Notes: a model not told the origin generated them from the sequence alone. Positions 15,449-25,495 are shown, counted from the stretch's first letter. The stretch: 47,014 nt of DNA from an uncultured Planctomycetaceae bacterium (GCA_903924405.1 CAIYBH010000359.1:1-47014), one strand, 5' to 3'. Translations and numbers: made by a program.

Positions 15449-17437
15449 TCAGCCGGATGACCGGGACTGCAGTGCTCGAGCGATGTAGTTGCGAGGAACG
15501 GTCGACCGGGGGACTCGACTGCGAAACCAGCTGCGAATATCCGCATCCAGCCCCACACCGTGCATGAAGTTGTAAATTGCTTTGGTCAGTGATTCTCCGA
15601 GCGCATCGTGGTCCACACCGGTTGGGTCCACAAACTCCACGTCATTTTTGGCAAACGTAATCGGGGGCAGCGGTTTCAGGGTGACGCCATATCGTTCCGG
15701 AGATTGTCCCACTGGCGAATGTGCGGTGCAGGTAAAGCGATGGAAGAAGCCGCTGTGCAGGCAACCTTCTTCAAACAATTGCCGGACATATTCCAGTGCA
15801 TCCACAGTTTCCTGCACCGTCTGTGTGGGAAATCCATACATCAGATAAGCATGCACCAGAATTCCCGCGTCGCTGAAACTTCGAGTCACTCGGGCCACCT
15901 GCGCGACGGAAACCCCCTTTTCCATGAGTGCCAGCAGTCTGTCGGAGGCTACTTCAAGACCACCCGAGATGGCGATGCAGCCACTGTCCGCGAGCAATTG
16001 GCACAGGTCCGGCGTGAATGATTTTTCGAAGCGAATATTGCCCCACCACGAAATTTTCAGATTCCGCTTCAGCAGTTCTTCCGCCAGCGAGCGCAACCCT
16101 TTCGGTGGTGCCGCCTCGTCCACGAAATGAAAGCCCGTCTGCCCCGTCTCCTGCACGATCGTCTGAATGCGATCTGCCAGGAGCTCTGCGGCGGCGGTGT
16201 CATACCGACCGATATAGTCCAGACTGATGTCGCAGAAGCTGCATTTCTTCCAGTAGCACCCGTGGGCGATGGTCAGCTTGTTCCAGCGACCGTCTGACCA
16301 CAGTCGGTGCATCGGGTTCAGCATGTCCAGTGTGGACAGATAATCGTGCAGCGGCAATCCGTCCCAGGTGGGCGTACCGACTTTTGCAAAGGGCACGTCA
16401 GGCTCGACGGCCCGCGAATACTGCACACGGCCTGTGTCCGATGACCGATAATACGTACGCACCAGTTGATCCAGAGCACGACGGCCCTGCAGATGATCCA
16501 CGAGCGCCAGCAAAGGACGTTCACCATCATCCAGAGTGACGAAGTCAAAGTAGTCAAAGACCCGCGGTTCCTGCAACTCCCGCAATTCCGTATTCACGTA
16601 TCCTCCACCCAGTACCGTCAGCACATCGGGGGCCATCTCCCTGATCCACTGAGCGATTCGGAAGGCAGCATACACCGTCCCGGGAAAAGGAACCGTCACC
16701 AGGACCATCTGTGGCTGATGCTGCTGCACGGCATTCCGTGTCAGGTGCCGCAGTGTTTCATCCAGCAGCGTCAGCGGTGCTGCCAGGGCCGTCGCCAGCG
16801 GATCAAACGTCGGCTGACTGGCCGCCAGCGATTCTGCATACCGCACAAATTCAAAGCGGGGATCAATGGTTTCGCGAATCACATCCGCGAGGTCACTGAG
16901 AAACAATGTGCACAGATGCCGCGCTCGATCCTGAACTCCCAGCGCCCCAAAAGCCCACGCCAGCGAATCCTCCCCGTTGTCCTCATCGCCCTCGTAGACA
17001 TCCAGCGTCTGAAACCGCGGACCTTCCGGCAAAAGATTGCGTGAGGCAATGCGGTGTGCCAGAGTGGAATCGCGGCCCTGCAGAAATCGAATGACCAGAT
17101 CAACCGTCGCCAGGTAACGCCCGCTCTCCGCTGCAAAAGTCTGCACACTCCCGGACGTCTTCATGGCAGGATGCTGGCGGGCCCTGTCCAGAATCTGCTG
17201 CAGCCCGCTTCGCGATAACAGGTGCAGCACCAGTTGCAGCGCCAGATCCGTCTGTACCGCGTCAAACCCTCGCGATCTCAGGAACCCTGTCAGGTACGCC
17301 GTCGAGGGATACGGAGTGTTCAGCTGAGTCATCGGGGGAATCAACGACAGAATCCGCCCCCGATAGTCCGTGGGTGTCATTTCTTCCACTGCTGAGATCA
17401 CCGGTATCATGGCGAAACCATCTTCCTTCCAGCGCAT
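15449..17437 (-). CDS. B12-binding-domain radical SAM protein
   Basis: The 662-residue protein combines a B12-binding-like N-terminal region (the LSLIPPMTQLNTPYPSTAYL start, and the V-LGGGYVNTEL block at about 275-285) with a radical SAM core. The cluster motif is GCYWKKCSFC (about 393-402), with C394, C399 and C402, i.e. a CX4CX2C spacing that occurs in some B12-linked radical SAM families in place of CX3CX2C. Further core pieces are GGLEVASDRLLALMEKG and YGFPTQT. Substrate and product are unknown; methylation or a rearrangement would fit. ATG 17410, which has a GGAAGG upstream, is an alternative start. It begins 25 bp after the LarA-like gene, so the two are probably one operon. Confidence 0.8.
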   Translation of the reverse strand: MRWKEDGFAMIPVISAVEEMTPTDYRGRILSLIPPMTQLNTPYPSTAYLTGFLRSRGFDAVQTDLALQLVLHLLSRSGLQQILDRARQHPAMKTSGSVQTFAAESGRYLATVDLVIRFLQGRDSTLAHRIASRNLLPEGPRFQTLDVYEGDEDNGEDSLAWAFGALGVQDRARHLCTLFLSDLADVIRETIDPRFEFVRYAESLAASQPTFDPLATALAAPLTLLDETLRHLTRNAVQQHQPQMVLVTVPFPGTVYAAFRIAQWIREMAPDVLTVLGGGYVNTELRELQEPRVFDYFDFVTLDDGERPLLALVDHLQGRRALDQLVRTYYRSSDTGRVQYSRAVEPDVPFAKVGTPTWDGLPLHDYLSTLDMLNPMHRLWSDGRWNKLTIAHGCYWKKCSFCDISLDYIGRYDTAAAELLADRIQTIVQETGQTGFHFVDEAAPPKGLRSLAEELLKRNLKISWWGNIRFEKSFTPDLCQLLADSGCIAISGGLEVASDRLLALMEKGVSVAQVARVTRSFSDAGILVHAYLMYGFPTQTVQETVDALEYVRQLFEEGCLHSGFFHRFTCTAHSPVGQSPERYGVTLKPLPPITFAKNDVEFVDPTGVDHDALGESLTKAIYNFMHGVGLDADIRSWFRSRVPRSTVPRNYIARALQSRSSG

Positions 17438-17462
17438 TGCCGATCACCGGCCGCAGGATCTC

Positions 17463-18731
17463 TCAGGGCAGCTCCACATCGCGCAGCCAGCCACCGTCCT
17501 GCAGCGGGAACGCATAGGGCTCGCCCACCAGCTGCATCCGACGGCTGTCACGAGCTGCGGGAAAATAGGCCTCGGACACACGCACACGCGTCAGATGCAG
17601 CGTGTCGGCAATCTGAATGATGCGTGCCTGCGACGGAGCGATCATTCCGATCGTGGTCAGAGCGGCTTCGATCGCTTCCTGATCCGTTTCGAAGGTGATG
17701 GGAATCATGGCTGCTTCCGGATGATTTCCTGTGATGCAGTTGATCCGCGTGATCACCGGGTCAATCTGCTCCACAACCCGTCGCGTGGTGAATTCGGCAA
17801 TTCCGATCCCGGTGCCGTTGCCCCCGGTTTCCTTCGTCAGCCCGCGCACAAAAATCCGCCGGCAGCGGGTACGATCCTGAGCCGTGGCGGCATGGTCGTT
17901 GAACTTGCGCCCCACGACGTTTGCGTCCATACCCACACCACTGATGTTCTTGCCGATGCGATCCACAATCAGCAGATCGACGTCATCAAATGGCAGTCTC
18001 GGCAGCCACTCATTGGCCATCGCCAGGAGTTCCGGTTCACGCGTGCCGAACTGTTCCGGCGGCACCGCTTCCACCACGGCCGTTTCATCCTCCGCATTCT
18101 CCAGAATGGCCATGCCGCCACAGACGCGACACACCTGCAGAACACGTTCTGCCACAGCCGCGATGATCTCCGGAAAACTCATCGTCAGAATGCCCGCATG
18201 GTACACACTGGCCCCGGCATGTTTTCCCAGCCCGATCAGCATCATCTTGTGCAGCCCGGATTCCACAGGACCCACGAACCGCGTATGCGGCTTCACACGA
18301 TTCACGACGAATACGTGGTCGGCTTCGGCAGCGTAACGGTCGAAGTGCACGGGCAGTCCGTTGGATGTTTTCGCCACAATGACGGTGTCCATCGTCGCTC
18401 GAATCGGGACCCCCACACTGGCTTCCGTGATGCCAAGACTGGCCAGCAGTTTCACCTGACCCGCAGCCGTGCCTCCGCCGTGACTGCCCATCGCCGGAAC
18501 CAGAAACGGCTCGGCTCCCAGTGATTTCAGAAATGCGGCTATCTCCCGCAGTATCAGGGCAATGTTGGCCACTCCCCGACTACCCGCGGAGATCGCCACC
18601 GTTTGTCCGGGACGAATCCGCTTCTGAAGTTCCAGAGAGGCCATCTGGGCCTGCACCGCTGCAGGAATATCACTCAGCGTCGGAGTGTCGAAGTGCTGAA
18701 TCAGATCGCACATCTGTGGCAATGCTGTCAT
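17463..18731 (-). CDS. LarA-like (lactate racemase domain, DUF2088) protein
   Basis: The 422-residue protein resembles the N-terminal domain of nickel-dependent lactate racemase LarA (DUF2088). Conserved segments include AISAGSRGVANIALI, VPAMGSHGGGTAAGQVKLLASLGITE, ADHVFVVNRVKPHTRF and ESGLHKMMLIGLGKHAGA, which in LarA-type proteins form the active-site and cofactor-binding walls. I therefore expect a racemase or epimerase-like enzyme, but its substrate cannot be told from the sequence and no Lar cofactor genes (larB, larC, larE) lie in the window. I chose ATG 18731 because AGAGG precedes it; an upstream frame extension (to 18788) looks unconserved. It is 25 bp upstream of the radical SAM gene, which may act in the same pathway. 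Confidence 0.75.
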   Translation of the reverse strand: MTALPQMCDLIQHFDTPTLSDIPAAVQAQMASLELQKRIRPGQTVAISAGSRGVANIALILREIAAFLKSLGAEPFLVPAMGSHGGGTAAGQVKLLASLGITEASVGVPIRATMDTVIVAKTSNGLPVHFDRYAAEADHVFVVNRVKPHTRFVGPVESGLHKMMLIGLGKHAGASVYHAGILTMSFPEIIAAVAERVLQVCRVCGGMAILENAEDETAVVEAVPPEQFGTREPELLAMANEWLPRLPFDDVDLLIVDRIGKNISGVGMDANVVGRKFNDHAATAQDRTRCRRIFVRGLTKETGGNGTGIGIAEFTTRRVVEQIDPVITRINCITGNHPEAAMIPITFETDQEAIEAALTTIGMIAPSQARIIQIADTLHLTRVRVSEAYFPAARDSRRMQLVGEPYAFPLQDGGWLRDVELP

Positions 18732-18843
18732 GGGCCGCCTCTCATTCCTTGTGGTCCGTTCCTGTTCGGTGTCCTGTCGCCCAGCCACTCATGCGACCAT
18801 CGTGATGGTGATGCCATAAGCCGCTGGTCTGCATCGTCCCGAC

Positions 18844-19224
18844 TCAGGGACGTAATCGTATGGGCAACTGATCGATCCGTGCTGCCAGAATGAAGTCATT
18901 CAGGGACAGGCCGCCGATCGCATGCGTCCAGATCTCCACACTGATGTTTCGATACCCGACCAGGTGCAGATCCGGGTGATGTCCTTCCGCTTCTGCCAGC
19001 TCTGCCACTGCGTTGAAGAATTCCATCCCCGCGCGAAAGTGTTTCACGACCCAGCTTTTGCGAATCCGATCCGGGCCCGATAACAATTCCCAGCCCTCCA
19101 GAACCTGCAGTTGTTCGGCGGCCTGCTGCGGTGTCAGTCGCGGAACGCCACCTTCACACGGCACGCACCGCGCGGTACACAATTGCTGGACCGTTGAAAC
19201 TGCTGACTCCGCTGCTTCCGACAT
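18844..19224 (-). CDS. pterin-4-alpha-carbinolamine dehydratase
   Basis: The 126-residue protein is of the PCD/DCoH family. It dehydrates 4a-hydroxytetrahydropterin, recycling pterin cofactor (classically for phenylalanine hydroxylase) and acting also in molybdopterin-type pathways in some bacteria. The signature is the EGHHPDLHLVGYRNISVEIWTHAIGGL block (about residues 80-106), with the two conserved His and the later Trp-Thr-His. The preceding FFNAVAELAE helix is also typical. Length is slightly more than the usual 95-110 because of an N-terminal extension with two CxxC-like cysteines (TARCVPCEGG). No phenylalanine hydroxylase gene is nearby, so the pathway cannot be fixed from context. The gene stands alone between the LarA-like gene and tyrS. 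Confidence 0.85.
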   Translation of the reverse strand: MSEAAESAVSTVQQLCTARCVPCEGGVPRLTPQQAAEQLQVLEGWELLSGPDRIRKSWVVKHFRAGMEFFNAVAELAEAEGHHPDLHLVGYRNISVEIWTHAIGGLSLNDFILAARIDQLPIRLRP

Positions 19225-19393
19225 GGCTGTTTCTCCGATTCAATGGCATCACGCGAGCCGGACAGACAGGCCGCCTGTTCGGAATCCGCCGCGCACTGCC
19301 AGCAAAACATCACTCGGGCCCCCGGGTTCACCACGGTGCTGCCACACGAACACAGCAACAGCCGGGCATGCTGTTGACTGACCTGACGACGAC

Positions 19394-20620
19394 TTAACCC
19401 AGACGCACGCGGCAGTACTTTTTTCGACCAGCCCAGACCAGCATTCCGTCCGTGACAGGAATCTGCTGATCGTGCGCTGTGATGGTCACTTTGTCTTCCC
19501 CCAGTTTGGCACCACCGCCGTCAATCAGTCGACGTGCTTCGCCGTTGCTGGTGCACAATTTCAGACCTGTCAGCAATCGTACGGCCGTGGTCGCACCGTC
19601 CGTCAGTGAGCCCGCGTCGAGCGTGACGTCCGGAATGTCTGACGGGAGCGCTTCGCCACCGATCTCTGCCTGCCAGCGTGACGCCGCCGCGTCCGCCTCG
19701 GCAGCGGAGTGATACTGGGAGATGACGGTTTTCGCGAGCGTGACTTTGGCTTCCTTCAGATGACCGCTCAACAGCCGATCCACCTCTTCCATCGGCAGTT
19801 CCGTCAACAGCTCGTAGTACATCCGCATCACACTGTCGGGCAGCTGCATGAACTTTTTCATCATCTCCCACGCCGGCTCACTGATGCCGATGTAGTTGCC
19901 GAGACTTTTTCCCATGCGGCGAATCCCGTCGAGACCGACCAGAATGGGTGACATCACAGCGATCTGCTGGTTCAGGTTTTCCTGCGCCTGCAGGTCACGA
20001 GCCAGCATGAAGCTGTAGAGTTGCTCGGTGCCCCCCAGTTCGACGTCAGCACGGATTTCCACGCTGTCCCACGCCTGCATGACAGGATACAGACATTCGT
20101 GCAGAAAAATCGCCTTCTCTTCCCGATAGCGTTTGGCAAAGTCTTCACGCGTCAGCAATTGAGCGATCGTGACCCGACCACACAGCGACAACACATCTGA
20201 GAACGCCATGCGGCTGAACCAGTCGCCGTTGCGATGCACTTCGGCCCGCGACATGTCGACGACTTTGCCAACCTGCGCCAGATAGTCCCGCGCGTTGTTC
20301 TCGACTTCGTCCGCTGTCAGACGCTTGCTGCGCGCTTCGTCGCGGCCACTGGGATCACCCACCAGCGCCGTGTAGTTGCCAATGATGATGACCGCCTGAT
20401 GACCCAGTTCCTGAAACTGTTGCAGCTTGCGCAGCGGCACGGTATGCCCGAGATGCACGTCGATGCCTGTCGGATCAATCCCGTATTTGATTCGCAATGG
20501 TACACCCGTGTCCCGGCTGTGCTGCAGCTTTTTGCGCAGCTCTTCCATGGGCACGATTTTTTCGATACCGCGAGTAATCACTCGCAGCTGATCTTCAACA
20601 GACGGAAACACAGAGCTCAT
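19394..20620 (-). CDS. tyrS: tyrosyl-tRNA synthetase
   Basis: The 408-residue class I enzyme charges tRNA-Tyr. The HIGH-type motif is HLGH (about 56-59), the KMSKS-type loop is RRMGKSLGN, and an S4-like RNA-binding domain is seen at the C-terminus (LLTGLKLCTSNGEARRLIDGGGAKLGEDKVTITAHDQQI). The KMSKS loop reads MGKSL, so a Gly takes the place of the first Ser; this occurs in this type of TyrS and need not impair the enzyme. The ATG at 20620 is taken as the start, since the preceding frame extension has only a GTG and no family resemblance. It is unlinked to the HerA-like gene, 225 bp upstream on the same strand. Confidence 0.9.
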   Translation of the reverse strand: MSSVFPSVEDQLRVITRGIEKIVPMEELRKKLQHSRDTGVPLRIKYGIDPTGIDVHLGHTVPLRKLQQFQELGHQAVIIIGNYTALVGDPSGRDEARSKRLTADEVENNARDYLAQVGKVVDMSRAEVHRNGDWFSRMAFSDVLSLCGRVTIAQLLTREDFAKRYREEKAIFLHECLYPVMQAWDSVEIRADVELGGTEQLYSFMLARDLQAQENLNQQIAVMSPILVGLDGIRRMGKSLGNYIGISEPAWEMMKKFMQLPDSVMRMYYELLTELPMEEVDRLLSGHLKEAKVTLAKTVISQYHSAAEADAAASRWQAEIGGEALPSDIPDVTLDAGSLTDGATTAVRLLTGLKLCTSNGEARRLIDGGGAKLGEDKVTITAHDQQIPVTDGMLVWAGRKKYCRVRLG

Positions 20621-20845
20621 GGGAACACTGGCATGCTCTAAAGACCGCGAACCCCGTGAGTTGCCCGGTCCAGGCAGCACGGAAGCTCAGAAAACGGAAG
20701 TCCGGACGTCCCGGAGATCATAACAGAAGACCGACACAAAGGTAGCGGCGATTCCGGGAACGCAGGCTCGTTCCGGTGAACGGAGGAGCTGCCGCCGTCG
20801 GATCCCGCGACCCGTGATAACCCGCACTATCCCACCCCGCCCGAC

Positions 20846-23284
20846 TCAAAAGGCCCGCTCAATCGCCCCCGTTGAGGTTTCAGTCCACGGCAGCCACAAC
20901 AGGACCACCTGATCAATCAGCGTGTCCGCTTTGCGCGGGGTGATCTCCAGCGTCGTCAGCGGCAAATGATCCGGATCATACTGTTCGGCGATCCGGGCGG
21001 ATTCCTCTTCGATCAGGGTCTCCAGTTCCCGCTGTTCCTGCAACAACCCCGCATGCTGTTCTTCCGCTCGCTGCACATCCCCAGCTTCACCAACCGCCGA
21101 CGATGCGGATCGAAAGACGGTACCGGCGCGGGACATATTGGTGGCCGACAACGTTCTCCGGCCCATCAAGGCCCCCAGCAAACTGGTTCCCAGCGTCACG
21201 GCGGCCGTCAGTGTTTTTGAGGACTGCTGCGATTTCTCTTTCTGAATCTTCTGCTCCGCTCGCTGAATCTTCTCCGTCAGCGTTTTCAGTCGAGCCCCAT
21301 ATTTCTGCCGCAGTTTTTCCACCTGCAGGTCGCGTTCTTCGCGCGCTCGCTGTCGCAGCCGTACCCGAAAGTCCCCTTCCGTCTCCTGCACCCCCGAAAC
21401 CAGACTCAGTGACTCCGCCTGAAACAAACGCAGCCTGCGATTCCGATACAGACTGTTCTTCAGGGCCGATCCCCAGGCGGTGTAGGATTTCTTCTGTGCC
21501 AGTTCCCCGGGGTACTCCCGATAAACAGCCTCCGCTCCCGCCGCAGGTTCCCCAGCCAGCACCAGCTCGGCGTCTTCCCACTCATCTGCGTCCTCCCACG
21601 GCTCTGAAGGCACGGTGGTTCCTGCCAGACGAATCAGTGTGATCGTCTCCCACACATCCACATCCCGCCGCGCGTCCACAAAATGCACCCGCGCCTGGCC
21701 TGCCAGCGCCGGACGATACAGATACCGCTCCGCAGTCGTACTGGGTGGCAGAAAGTACTCGGGAATTCCCGGCGGCAGCATCGGGCGCGTGGACTGCCGC
21801 GCCAGCTCCTGCGGCGGAGAGGCAAAGTGCGGCACGGTGCTGCTCCCGATGCCAGTGACCAGCGCCGCTGATTTTTCGGACGACATCAACCGTTCAATCT
21901 GCTGACGACTGATCGGCCCCCTCAGGTAGGACAGAGTCCACCGCGTCTGAAACAGGACCGGCTCGTCCTCGTGTACGTTCTTCATCAGAAACATCCGTTT
22001 GCCGAGTCCCCCCAGCAGACGGTCCAGCTGCTGCCGATCAAAGGCGGTCCCGGTCGAAGCGGCTGCGCCTTCCAGACCCTCCAGCACCCGCTGCCGATCC
22101 CGATCCGTCTGCAGCCGCCCCAGAAACCATGTGCCACAATTTGCCAGACCCTTGTAATCCAGATCGACCGGGTTCTGAGTCGCCAGGACGACGCCAAGAC
22201 CAAATGCCCGGGCCTGTTTCAGCAAAGTCAGCATGGGGAGTTTGCTGGACGGATTGGCGTTCGGCGGGAAATAACCAAAGACCTCATCCATATACAACAA
22301 CGCCCGCAAACTCGACGTGCCCGTCTGCGAACGCATCCACGCCACCACCTCGTTCAGCAGAATGGTGACAAAGAACATCCGCTCAGCGTCAGACAAATGA
22401 GCGATTGAGAGAATGGCAATCCGTGGCTTGCCGGACGGTGTGTACAACAGCGATTGAATGTCCAGAGCCTCGCCCTGCAACCATGCGGAGAACCCGGGTG
22501 AGGCAAGGACGTTGTTCAGAGTCATCGCCAGCCGAAATCGCTCGACCTGCGGAAAAAAGGATTCCAGATCCAGAAAGCCAACGGTGGAAAATGGTGGCGT
22601 CTGAATCATCCGGATCAGACTCCCCATGTCCACCGACTGCTGATTTCGCCATGCATGTTCCAGCAGTGAACAGAGGAGAATGTGTTCCCGGCTGGTGATT
22701 GGATCGGCGTCAATACGCAACAGTCCGAGGAGCCCCGCGGCGGCTGACGTGAGTCGATCCCGCAGCAGTTCCGGGTCCTGCAGAATGTGGGCGGCCGGGG
22801 CTGCGAAGGACTTCAACACCGTCAGCGGACGCCCTGCCGTGCTGGCCGGGGTGTAGATCGTGAGTTCTGCGGCGTCGCGCAGGCGCTGGATGCGGGCCCC
22901 GGACTGACCCCACGCCGCCAAACCCTCCCGCCACTGATTCGCCGTCTTCTCCGCGAACTCGGCGATGTCCAGACCCTGCCGCGAGGCCTCACCCGCATCG
23001 ACCCACGGTTGAAAATCTTCGGCGGCGAGTGCGGGAAATGTCAGCAGCAGATTTCCCAGATCGCCCTTGGGGTCAATGCAGAGCGCCGGGATGCCGTCGA
23101 TCGCGGCTTCTTCGAGCAGTGAAAGACACAGTCCGGTCTTTCCGCTGCCGGTCATACCGAGGCAGACCGCATGAGTCGTCAGGTCACGGCTGTCATACAG
23201 CAGAGGCTGTTCCGCCTGACACTCGCCGGATGCGGGATCACAAAGTCCACCGAGGTAAAACTGACCCAGCTTTTCAAAATCCAT
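20846..23284 (-). CDS. HerA-like P-loop ATPase with coiled-coil region
   Basis: The 812-residue protein starts at ATG 23284 behind GGAGG; the frame is open farther upstream, but that 116-codon extension is not protein-like. The Walker A loop GMTGSGKT lies at about 43-50 and a Walker B strand, ALLYMDEV, near 345. VVLATQNPVDLDYKG follows, a pattern of the HerA/VirD4-type ATPases that move DNA or protein. After the ATPase core comes a coiled coil (EERDLQVEKLRQKYGARL...KIQRAEQKIQ) and a C-terminal region. I see no NurA nuclease neighbour, which would point to DNA end processing. The role is thus unknown. Confidence 0.7.
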   Translation of the reverse strand: MDFEKLGQFYLGGLCDPASGECQAEQPLLYDSRDLTTHAVCLGMTGSGKTGLCLSLLEEAAIDGIPALCIDPKGDLGNLLLTFPALAAEDFQPWVDAGEASRQGLDIAEFAEKTANQWREGLAAWGQSGARIQRLRDAAELTIYTPASTAGRPLTVLKSFAAPAAHILQDPELLRDRLTSAAAGLLGLLRIDADPITSREHILLCSLLEHAWRNQQSVDMGSLIRMIQTPPFSTVGFLDLESFFPQVERFRLAMTLNNVLASPGFSAWLQGEALDIQSLLYTPSGKPRIAILSIAHLSDAERMFFVTILLNEVVAWMRSQTGTSSLRALLYMDEVFGYFPPNANPSSKLPMLTLLKQARAFGLGVVLATQNPVDLDYKGLANCGTWFLGRLQTDRDRQRVLEGLEGAAASTGTAFDRQQLDRLLGGLGKRMFLMKNVHEDEPVLFQTRWTLSYLRGPISRQQIERLMSSEKSAALVTGIGSSTVPHFASPPQELARQSTRPMLPPGIPEYFLPPSTTAERYLYRPALAGQARVHFVDARRDVDVWETITLIRLAGTTVPSEPWEDADEWEDAELVLAGEPAAGAEAVYREYPGELAQKKSYTAWGSALKNSLYRNRRLRLFQAESLSLVSGVQETEGDFRVRLRQRAREERDLQVEKLRQKYGARLKTLTEKIQRAEQKIQKEKSQQSSKTLTAAVTLGTSLLGALMGRRTLSATNMSRAGTVFRSASSAVGEAGDVQRAEEQHAGLLQEQRELETLIEEESARIAEQYDPDHLPLTTLEITPRKADTLIDQVVLLWLPWTETSTGAIERAF

Positions 23285-24289
23285 TCCGTGATCCTCCGAC
23301 ACGCAGAGATTCTGCCTGTGATGACTGTGACCGTGGCTTGCAGGGGGCAACATCGGAGAAGTGGCGGCTCCGGTCAAATGCCGGGGGCGGGAATTTTTAA
23401 TCCGGGGAGCGTGATGAGAAACGGGAGGCGGCGTGGTGAATAGGAGTGCAAAGGCGGAAAAAGGGAGGGCGCGTGCACCGGCCGCGCCGCAAAACGGTTC
23501 CTGCGAACAACGGCTCAGGTTGCCCTGCGCCCTTCTGGAGGGTGTTTGACCGGTTCGCTGTCCATCGCCTGCCCGGAAATCCAACCCGCACCGGGGGTCC
23601 TCCTTGACTTTCCCCCTTCGACCTGACACCATACGCGATTCGATCTGAAGGCAACCGCGTCAGCTTAGGGTTTTAGTGTCTTTTCTCTGCGTACGCCCTC
23701 TGTGGATACTGCGTGACAAGTCACTGGTTTGGCTGGTAATGTTGCCGTTTTTTGGACATTCCGCCGTTTTTCGGGGCCTCAAGTCGTACGAAAAAGTGGC
23801 ATTTCTGTGTTGGCAATTGCTGTCGGCACAGCTGCAGATGGAAAGTCTTCAAAGCAACCGATCGGACGTTGGGTTCCCCTGCTGACTGGTTCAAATGCTT
23901 TTCAAAAGCGGGAAAACATCCCTGTGGGAGTTTTTCACTTAAGAAAACAAGCTTGGGCAGTTTGGGGGCCAGGGTGATGTGTGCAGCGGAAGTGATCGCT
24001 GGTGTTGCGGGCTGAAAAATCCTGGTTTTTCAGTCGAATCAGTGCCAATTTGAGCGGCAAAGTGCTGCAGCAACTCCGATAAATCGTGATTTGATTTGTC
24101 GCAGTGGTCTTCGCGGCAGGGTGCTGTTAGAAACAGTTGGCAGGCGCAGTTCTGGATTGTTTCCGCCGGTAACCCCTCGATCGCGACTCAGTTTGTGCAT
24201 TGCAGACACGGTCCTGCGTTCGTCCCAGCGGTTTCGCAAAGACGCATTTCTGAAGTTTTTGTGTTTTATCTGAGTTTGGAAATTGAGTC
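23285..24289. other. 1-kb spacer, divergent promoters expected
   Basis: No gene is supported here. Frames of 60-120 codons on either strand (including the upstream extension of the ATPase frame) have no family resemblance or ribosome-binding site. The stretch lies between the minus-strand ATPase gene and the plus-strand rpmF operon, so it should hold promoters in both directions and may carry a long rpmF leader. I could not identify a convincing box or riboswitch. Confidence 0.55.
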
Positions 24290-24472
24290 ATGCCCCAGCC
24301 CAAAAGAAGGCACTCCAAGTCACGTTCGCGTAAGCGCAACAGTCACAACGCAATTAAGCCGCGTCAGCTGGCAAAGTGCACTCAGTGCGGCACTTTGACC
24401 CCGACCCATGTAATCTGCCCAACATGTGGCTATTACCAGGGCCGCACGCTGGTTGAGGAAACAGAGGAATAA
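24290..24472 (+). CDS. rpmF: 50S ribosomal protein L32
   Basis: The 60-residue protein matches L32. It has the start MPQPKRRHSKSRSRKRNSHN and four cysteines in two pairs (CTQCG and CPTCG), so it is the zinc-binding form. It sits in the large ribosomal subunit near the exit tunnel. The plsX start codon follows after 5 bp, the conserved rpmF-plsX-fab arrangement that links translation with membrane-lipid synthesis. Upstream is a 1-kb spacer. GGA about 10 bp before the ATG is a weak ribosome-binding site. Confidence 0.95.
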   Translation: MPQPKRRHSKSRSRKRNSHNAIKPRQLAKCTQCGTLTPTHVICPTCGYYQGRTLVEETEE

Positions 24473-24477
24473 CCTCG

Positions 24478-25473
24478 ATGCGGATCGCATTGGACGCGAT
24501 GGGCGGTGACTTTGCTCCCGGCCCGAACATTCTTGGTGCTCTGGAAGCTGTCGAACGATTCCCAGGTCTCGAAGTGCTGCTGGTCGGTGACCGACCACTG
24601 CTTGAACAGGAGATCGCGAAGGTTGGACAGCTCCCCGACTCCATTCGGATTGTCGAATCCGAAGGCTTTGTCGGTATGGAGGAAAAGCCTACCACCGCAC
24701 TGCGAGAAAAACCCAATTGCTCCATCGTCCGCTGCTGGCAGCTCATGGCCGCCAAGCAGGCTGATGCCGTCGTCAGCGCCGGGCATACCGGCGCTGTCGT
24801 CGCTGCCGGTCTGCGCACACGGTTGTTTCTGAAAGGCGTGAAGCGACCCGGCATCGCCGTGCGACTTCCCACGCTCAAAGGATCCTGCATCCTGATTGAC
24901 GTCGGTGCTAATCCCGCCGCTCGCCCCGAACATCTCGTTCAATACGGGATGATGGGCGCCGTCTACGCCCAGAAGATGCTCGGTATTGCCACTCCCCGCA
25001 TCGGGCTGATGAACATCGGCAGCGAAGAAGGCAAAGGCACCGACCTCTATCGTGAAACGCATACCCTCCTGACGCAGTCCCCCGTACGCGATCTGTACAT
25101 CGGCAACGTCGAAGGGCGCGATGTCTACCACGGTGACACTCACGTGATCATCTGCGAAGGCTTCGTTGGCAACGTTGTGCTCAAAGTCAGCGAAGGTATG
25201 GCCGAGTTCCTGCTGAAGACCGTTGGGCGGGCCATGAACAAGTCCCTCTCCAGCGAGAAAGAGCTGGCCGAACAAACGCTGGACCAGGTCGCTGATCAGT
25301 TTCACTATCAGGAGTCCGGTGGGGCTCCTCTGCTGGGGATCGACGGCGTCTGCATCATCTGCCACGGCTCCAGTGATCAGCGTTCCATCCGCAACGCCCT
25401 CCGCATGGCGACAGAGATGGACAATCACCATATCAATGCCCGGATTACCGAACTGCTCTGCCAGGCTGAGTAA
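24478..25473 (+). CDS. plsX: phosphate acyltransferase PlsX
   Basis: The 331-residue enzyme makes acyl-phosphate from acyl-ACP and phosphate, the first step of phospholipid synthesis in the PlsX/PlsY route. The N-terminal MRIALDAMGGDFAPGPNILGAL motif is diagnostic. SAGHTGAVVAAG near 100-111, GSCILIDVGANPAARPEHLVQYG near 137-159 and EGFVGNVVLKVSEGMAE near 225-241 are also typical. The length is normal. It is directly downstream of rpmF. Between it and fabD lies an insertion of a 158-bp inverted-repeat element, so the operon is now split by about 525 bp; fabD may be expressed from a separate promoter. Confidence 0.95.
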   Translation: MRIALDAMGGDFAPGPNILGALEAVERFPGLEVLLVGDRPLLEQEIAKVGQLPDSIRIVESEGFVGMEEKPTTALREKPNCSIVRCWQLMAAKQADAVVSAGHTGAVVAAGLRTRLFLKGVKRPGIAVRLPTLKGSCILIDVGANPAARPEHLVQYGMMGAVYAQKMLGIATPRIGLMNIGSEEGKGTDLYRETHTLLTQSPVRDLYIGNVEGRDVYHGDTHVIICEGFVGNVVLKVSEGMAEFLLKTVGRAMNKSLSSEKELAEQTLDQVADQFHYQESGGAPLLGIDGVCIICHGSSDQRSIRNALRMATEMDNHHINARITELLCQAE

Positions 25474-25495
25474 CCTACGCCTGGACCTTCGCACT

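Noticed and set aside
17370..18524. 384-codon plus-strand frame
   Set aside because: It is antisense to the LarA-like gene; the product is His/Arg-rich with no recognisable motif or ribosome-binding site.
23285..23632. 116-codon upstream extension of the HerA-like ATPase
   Set aside because: The extension is low-complexity and unlike a protein; ATG 23284 with GGAGG upstream is the better start.
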